The notes below the pieces were generated by a model that saw nothing but the letters and a program-made list of their open reading frames with translations, had not been told where the DNA came from and made no database searches. A stretch of DNA of 46,122 bases, taken from Rhizobium rhizogenes NBRC 13257 (GTDB lineage Bacteria > Pseudomonadota > Alphaproteobacteria > Rhizobiales > Rhizobiaceae). The translations under genes were made by a program, and so were the position numbers. The stretch is from contig NZ_BAYX01000019.1 of NCBI RefSeq assembly GCF_000696095.1, positions 1-46,122 on the forward strand. The letters are read 5' to 3'. The first letter of the stretch is position 1; the number at the start of each line of letters is the position of its first letter. Shown here piece by piece: positions 43,887 through 46,122 of the stretch.

Positions 43887-43982
43887 GGTGCCGTCCTTGC
43901 CATGCAGGTCGACTGCAGCCTTGATTGCTTCGGCATCGCTCAGGGATTCCCAGCCGTCGACAATGGTGTAGTCAGTGCTCAT
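43863..43982 (-). CDS. Small protein of 39 residues, fused to the IS6 end
   Basis: ATG 43982 has a strong AAGGAGA binding site. The peptide reads MSTDYTIVDGWESLSDAEAI through AAVDLHGKDGT and then GDVTLFA; the last eight codons, including the stop, lie in the right inverted repeat and end of the IS6 element. The original gene was probably longer and has been cut by the insertion. It starts 49 bp downstream of the XRE gene on the same strand and is probably co-transcribed. Function unknown. Confidence 0.6.
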   Translation of the reverse strand: MSTDYTIVDGWESLSDAEAIKAAVDLHGKDGTGDVTLFA

Positions 43983-44031
43983 GCTCGTCTCCTTCGGTTT
44001 GATGGGTTGTTTCCGCATCTGCAGGTGCCCC

Positions 44032-44538
44032 CTACCCTGCAGTCTCTTCGTCATCGCCGGTCAGGACCTGGATCAGGGCAAAGGTTCGGGTTCTGAGCCG
44101 CGGCGGAAGCCGCAGGATCTCTTCGACGAAGCGCCGACCTTCGCTTGTTGCCAGGTAAGCGATACGCTCATCGATCTCAGGCAAGCCGCCATTCACCAGT
44201 TCTGATCCAGCCTGCGGCAGACCATCGTAGAAGCGGGAGATCGGAACGTTCAGGCAGTTGGCGATCTCGTAGAGCACCGAGGCGCTCATGCGGTTCTTGC
44301 CGCTCTCGTATTTCTGGATCTGCTGATAGCTCAAATCCACCTTATGGCCGAGCTCTGTCTGCGACAGGTTGGAATGGATCCGGATGATCCGAAGTTGCTG
44401 GCCGACATGGCGGTCGATCGGGTGGATCGAGGGGGTGTCGATATCCCTGCCCGCTGAGCGCGGGAAGTGGGAGTGTTTGACGAAGGCTTCTGCTGCTCGA
44501 TCATCCATCGATGTCATCCCCGCATTCAAGAGTTTCAT
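44032..44538 (-). CDS. XRE-family transcriptional regulator
   Basis: The frame opens at 44670; a start at ATG 44538 (MKLLNAGMTSMDD) is more likely, giving about 168 residues, though ATGs at 44517 and 44508 are also possible. The helix-turn-helix reads VGQQLRIIRIHSNLSQTELG then DLSYQQIQKYESGKNRMSAS, followed by a C-terminal helical part (RRFVEEILRLPPRLRTRTFA). This arrangement matches the rhizobial regulators related to PraR/PhrR. It is upstream of the 39-residue gene. Confidence 0.82.
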   Translation of the reverse strand: MKLLNAGMTSMDDRAAEAFVKHSHFPRSAGRDIDTPSIHPIDRHVGQQLRIIRIHSNLSQTELGHKVDLSYQQIQKYESGKNRMSASVLYEIANCLNVPISRFYDGLPQAGSELVNGGLPEIDERIAYLATSEGRRFVEEILRLPPRLRTRTFALIQVLTGDDEETAG

Positions 44539-44850
44539 GCGGTGCGCCCCCGATGAAAAATCTCGCTCAACCTGACTGATCGGGGAGTTGGAAACCGTAC
44601 GAGACGGCCCTATGGCCTTTAGTTCGGAGAACCTGGACATACGCCACAGGCTCCCCGACCTGAAGGTCAAGGAGTGCGATGTCGTTCGGCCGACATCAAC
44701 CGCTCGTAGGGGTTTCCACGCCCCAGGGCAGCGCGTACTGCCCCGCGCAATTTATAGCCAGTTCCTTCTTGTTTGCCAATAGGATGGTTGGCGACTCAGT
44801 GGCTGTAACGGCATTTTGATTTCAGGCAGGAGTAGGGTCATATATTGGGT

Positions 44851-45069
44851 ATGACAAAGCAGACGACGCAGAGAGTTTCAGGCAAGGGCGATAAAGCCTC
44901 TTCGGGTGCGTACAAGAGTGCCGGAACGCTTTCCGATGGCGTTGTTATTCTCACCCCAAAAAGCAAACCCACACACTTTACCTCCCGAGAGATCAAGACG
45001 ACGATCGAAAAGGTAAGGCGTGATGCTTCAACGGGCCGTTTTCTTGATGTCACGGACCTCAAGAAATAA
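44851..45069 (+). CDS. Small hypothetical basic protein
   Basis: From ATG 44851 (a TTG at 44845 is in frame) it encodes 72 residues. The C-terminal half (PTHFTSREIKTTIEKVRRDA, then GRFLDV) is a plausible folded helix; the N-terminus is basic and disordered. AGGAG lies about 23 bases upstream of the ATG, closer to the TTG. No family recognised. It is followed by the IS5-family element. Confidence 0.45.
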   Translation: MTKQTTQRVSGKGDKASSGAYKSAGTLSDGVVILTPKSKPTHFTSREIKTTIEKVRRDASTGRFLDVTDLKK

Positions 45070-45085
45070 ATGGCAGGCGAAAATC

Positions 45086-46122
45086 GACCGTGTTGCACGG
45101 ATCAGATCGGAACCAGTATTTAGCCTTTGAGCAAATGATCAGCTGACACGCTCGTAGTTTGCCCGTCCGAAGTCGGACATGCGGTTCAGCGCGTTGGCGG
45201 CGATGTGCGTTTCGGTGGTCTGGCTTTCGATGCTTCTGGCGTGCAGGCGATCGCCGATGACCGACTACCAGCGCCTTATCTGAGTTTCGATCCGGATCTC
45301 TGATTGTAGCCGGTCGCGGCCTGCCAGGCCATCCGGCCGTGTTTGGCGATATGCTGGTTCCGCTGCCAATTGCCGCCGGGAACAGCGTTCTTCGGAGGCG
45401 GGACGACGACATCGTATCCGAAAGCGGCCGCCAGGCAATCTGAAACGCCAGAGCCATCATAGGCGCCGTCTGCCAGAAACCAAGCTACCGGTGCATCGAC
45501 ACGCTTGAGAAGACTTGGAAGCGCGGTCTCGTCGCCAACGTGCTCGGTCGTCAGTTCCGATGCGAGAATGTCTCCGCTGTCAGGATCGAGGACAAGGTGC
45601 AGCCTTTCGCCAGGTCTTACGAGCGCCTTTGGCACCGTGCTTGTGACCGTTCCAGCCAACCTCGCTGTGAACCTTCAGTCCTGTGCTGTCCACAATCAGA
45701 GTGATCGGCTTGTCGGGCGCACGGCTCTTTTGCGCCGCCTTCAAGCCCATGCCGCGCCGAGAAAGGGTCGAGAAATCCGGCACCGGCAGGGCCAACCCCA
45801 TCAGCTTTGCAATCGACCGCATGAAGCCTTGGGTCTGGCGCAGCGGCAGGCTGAACGCAACTCGCAGGGTCAGGCAGATCTCGATCGCAAGATCGGAATA
45901 CCTGCGCTGTCCGCCTGGCGTCTGGCGCCGTGCCGCCATCCATTCTTGCGCGACATCCTCCGAAACCCAGATCGTCAGATCATCTCGACGGCGAAGGCTC
46001 TCATTATACGCCGGCCAGTTCGTAACCCGGTACCGCCCCTTCTGGAATTTGCCATGACGGCTATCGTGAAATTTGTAGGGCATCGGACCGGCTCACAGTG
46101 TAGAAAAATTCGGCAATAGCTC
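45086..46122. mobile_element. IS5-family (IS903/IS1031-like) element, decayed
   Basis: The transposase remnant is flanked at low coordinates by GACCGTGTTGCACGGATCA and at the window edge by the complement of GAGCTATTGCCGAATTTTTC, weak inverted ends of the GAG-CTGTTGCACGAATC type. The exact boundaries are uncertain and the right one may lie at or just beyond the window edge. Confidence 0.5.
45139..46083 (-). pseudogene. IS5-family transposase with several inactivating changes
   Basis: It starts MPYKFHDSRHGKFQKGRYRV and contains LIVDSTGLKVHSE (first catalytic Asp). A one-base insertion at about 45607 shifts the frame after RKTWRK; the next frame continues LHLVLDPDSGDILASEL, WFLADGAYDGSGV and VVPPPKNAV. 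A one-base deletion near 45297 then shifts IETQIRRW out of frame, followed by TAG in place of a Lys codon before SVIGDRLHARSIESQTTETH and the end NALNRMSDFGRANYERVS (stop at 45139). Confidence 0.85.

Noticed and set aside
1..46122. CRISPR array.
   Set aside because: No regularly spaced short repeats were seen, and no cas genes are present.

Overview
This window looks like an accessory replicon (plasmid or symbiotic-type island) of a Rhizobium/Agrobacterium-like alphaproteobacterium. The evidence is the codon style, a DUF1612 (RHE_PE00001-type) regulator, a rhizobial-type XRE regulator, a Cus-type copper operon and many decayed insertion sequences. No replication, ribosomal or tRNA genes were seen.

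Layout. (1) 1-1642: the 5' part of a peptide-type ABC solute-binding protein, divergent from a 4'-phosphopantetheinyl transferase. (2) 1836-2688: a decayed IS5-family (IS427-like) element with inverted ends and a TA duplication. (3) About 3.4-16.7 kb: a dense block of defence-type and nucleotide-handling genes. It holds a PD-(D/E)XK/nSTAND NTPase, an AAA_13 ATPase with a CxxC hook and a possible anticodon-nuclease-like C-terminus, a translationally coupled DUF6884 / SIR2-P-loop kinase / nucleoside deoxyribosyltransferase-like operon, a SEC-C plus PD-(D/E)XK protein, and a cluster of an HD phosphohydrolase, a kinase-adenylosuccinate-synthetase fusion and an ART-like DUF7002 protein, followed by a convergent PEP-synthase-like protein. 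(4) 16.8-22.4 kb: DUF1612 regulator, HipBA toxin-antitoxin pair and an 805-residue tyrosine recombinase. (5) 22.6-28.3 kb: a copper/silver efflux operon with a 38-residue membrane peptide at its end. (6) 28.9-38 kb: recombinases in several states of decay, a serine hydrolase, a flavin monooxygenase-TetR operon with a perfect operator palindrome, VapBC and a Fic protein with its own operator-like repeats. (7) 38.2-46.1 kb: secreted proteins of unknown role, a 93-bp repeat present twice, a deleted AAA-DUF4143 gene, a DnaQ-like exonuclease, an IS6-family element killed by an amber codon, an XRE regulator and a decayed IS5-family element at the right edge.

The most unusual content is in block 3. 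The adenylosuccinate-synthetase part (13020-14624) has Ser where PurA has its catalytic Asp, the same kind of change reported for phage PurZ (aminoadenine, Z-DNA pathway). It is fused to an N-terminal P-loop kinase and sits divergently 70 bp from an HD phosphohydrolase, the fold of the phage dATPase DatZ. About 2 kb to the left is the SIR2/kinase/deoxyribosyltransferase operon. I infer two adjacent systems that sense or rewrite purine (deoxy)nucleotide or NAD pools, probably in phage defence. The reactions are not shown by sequence alone.
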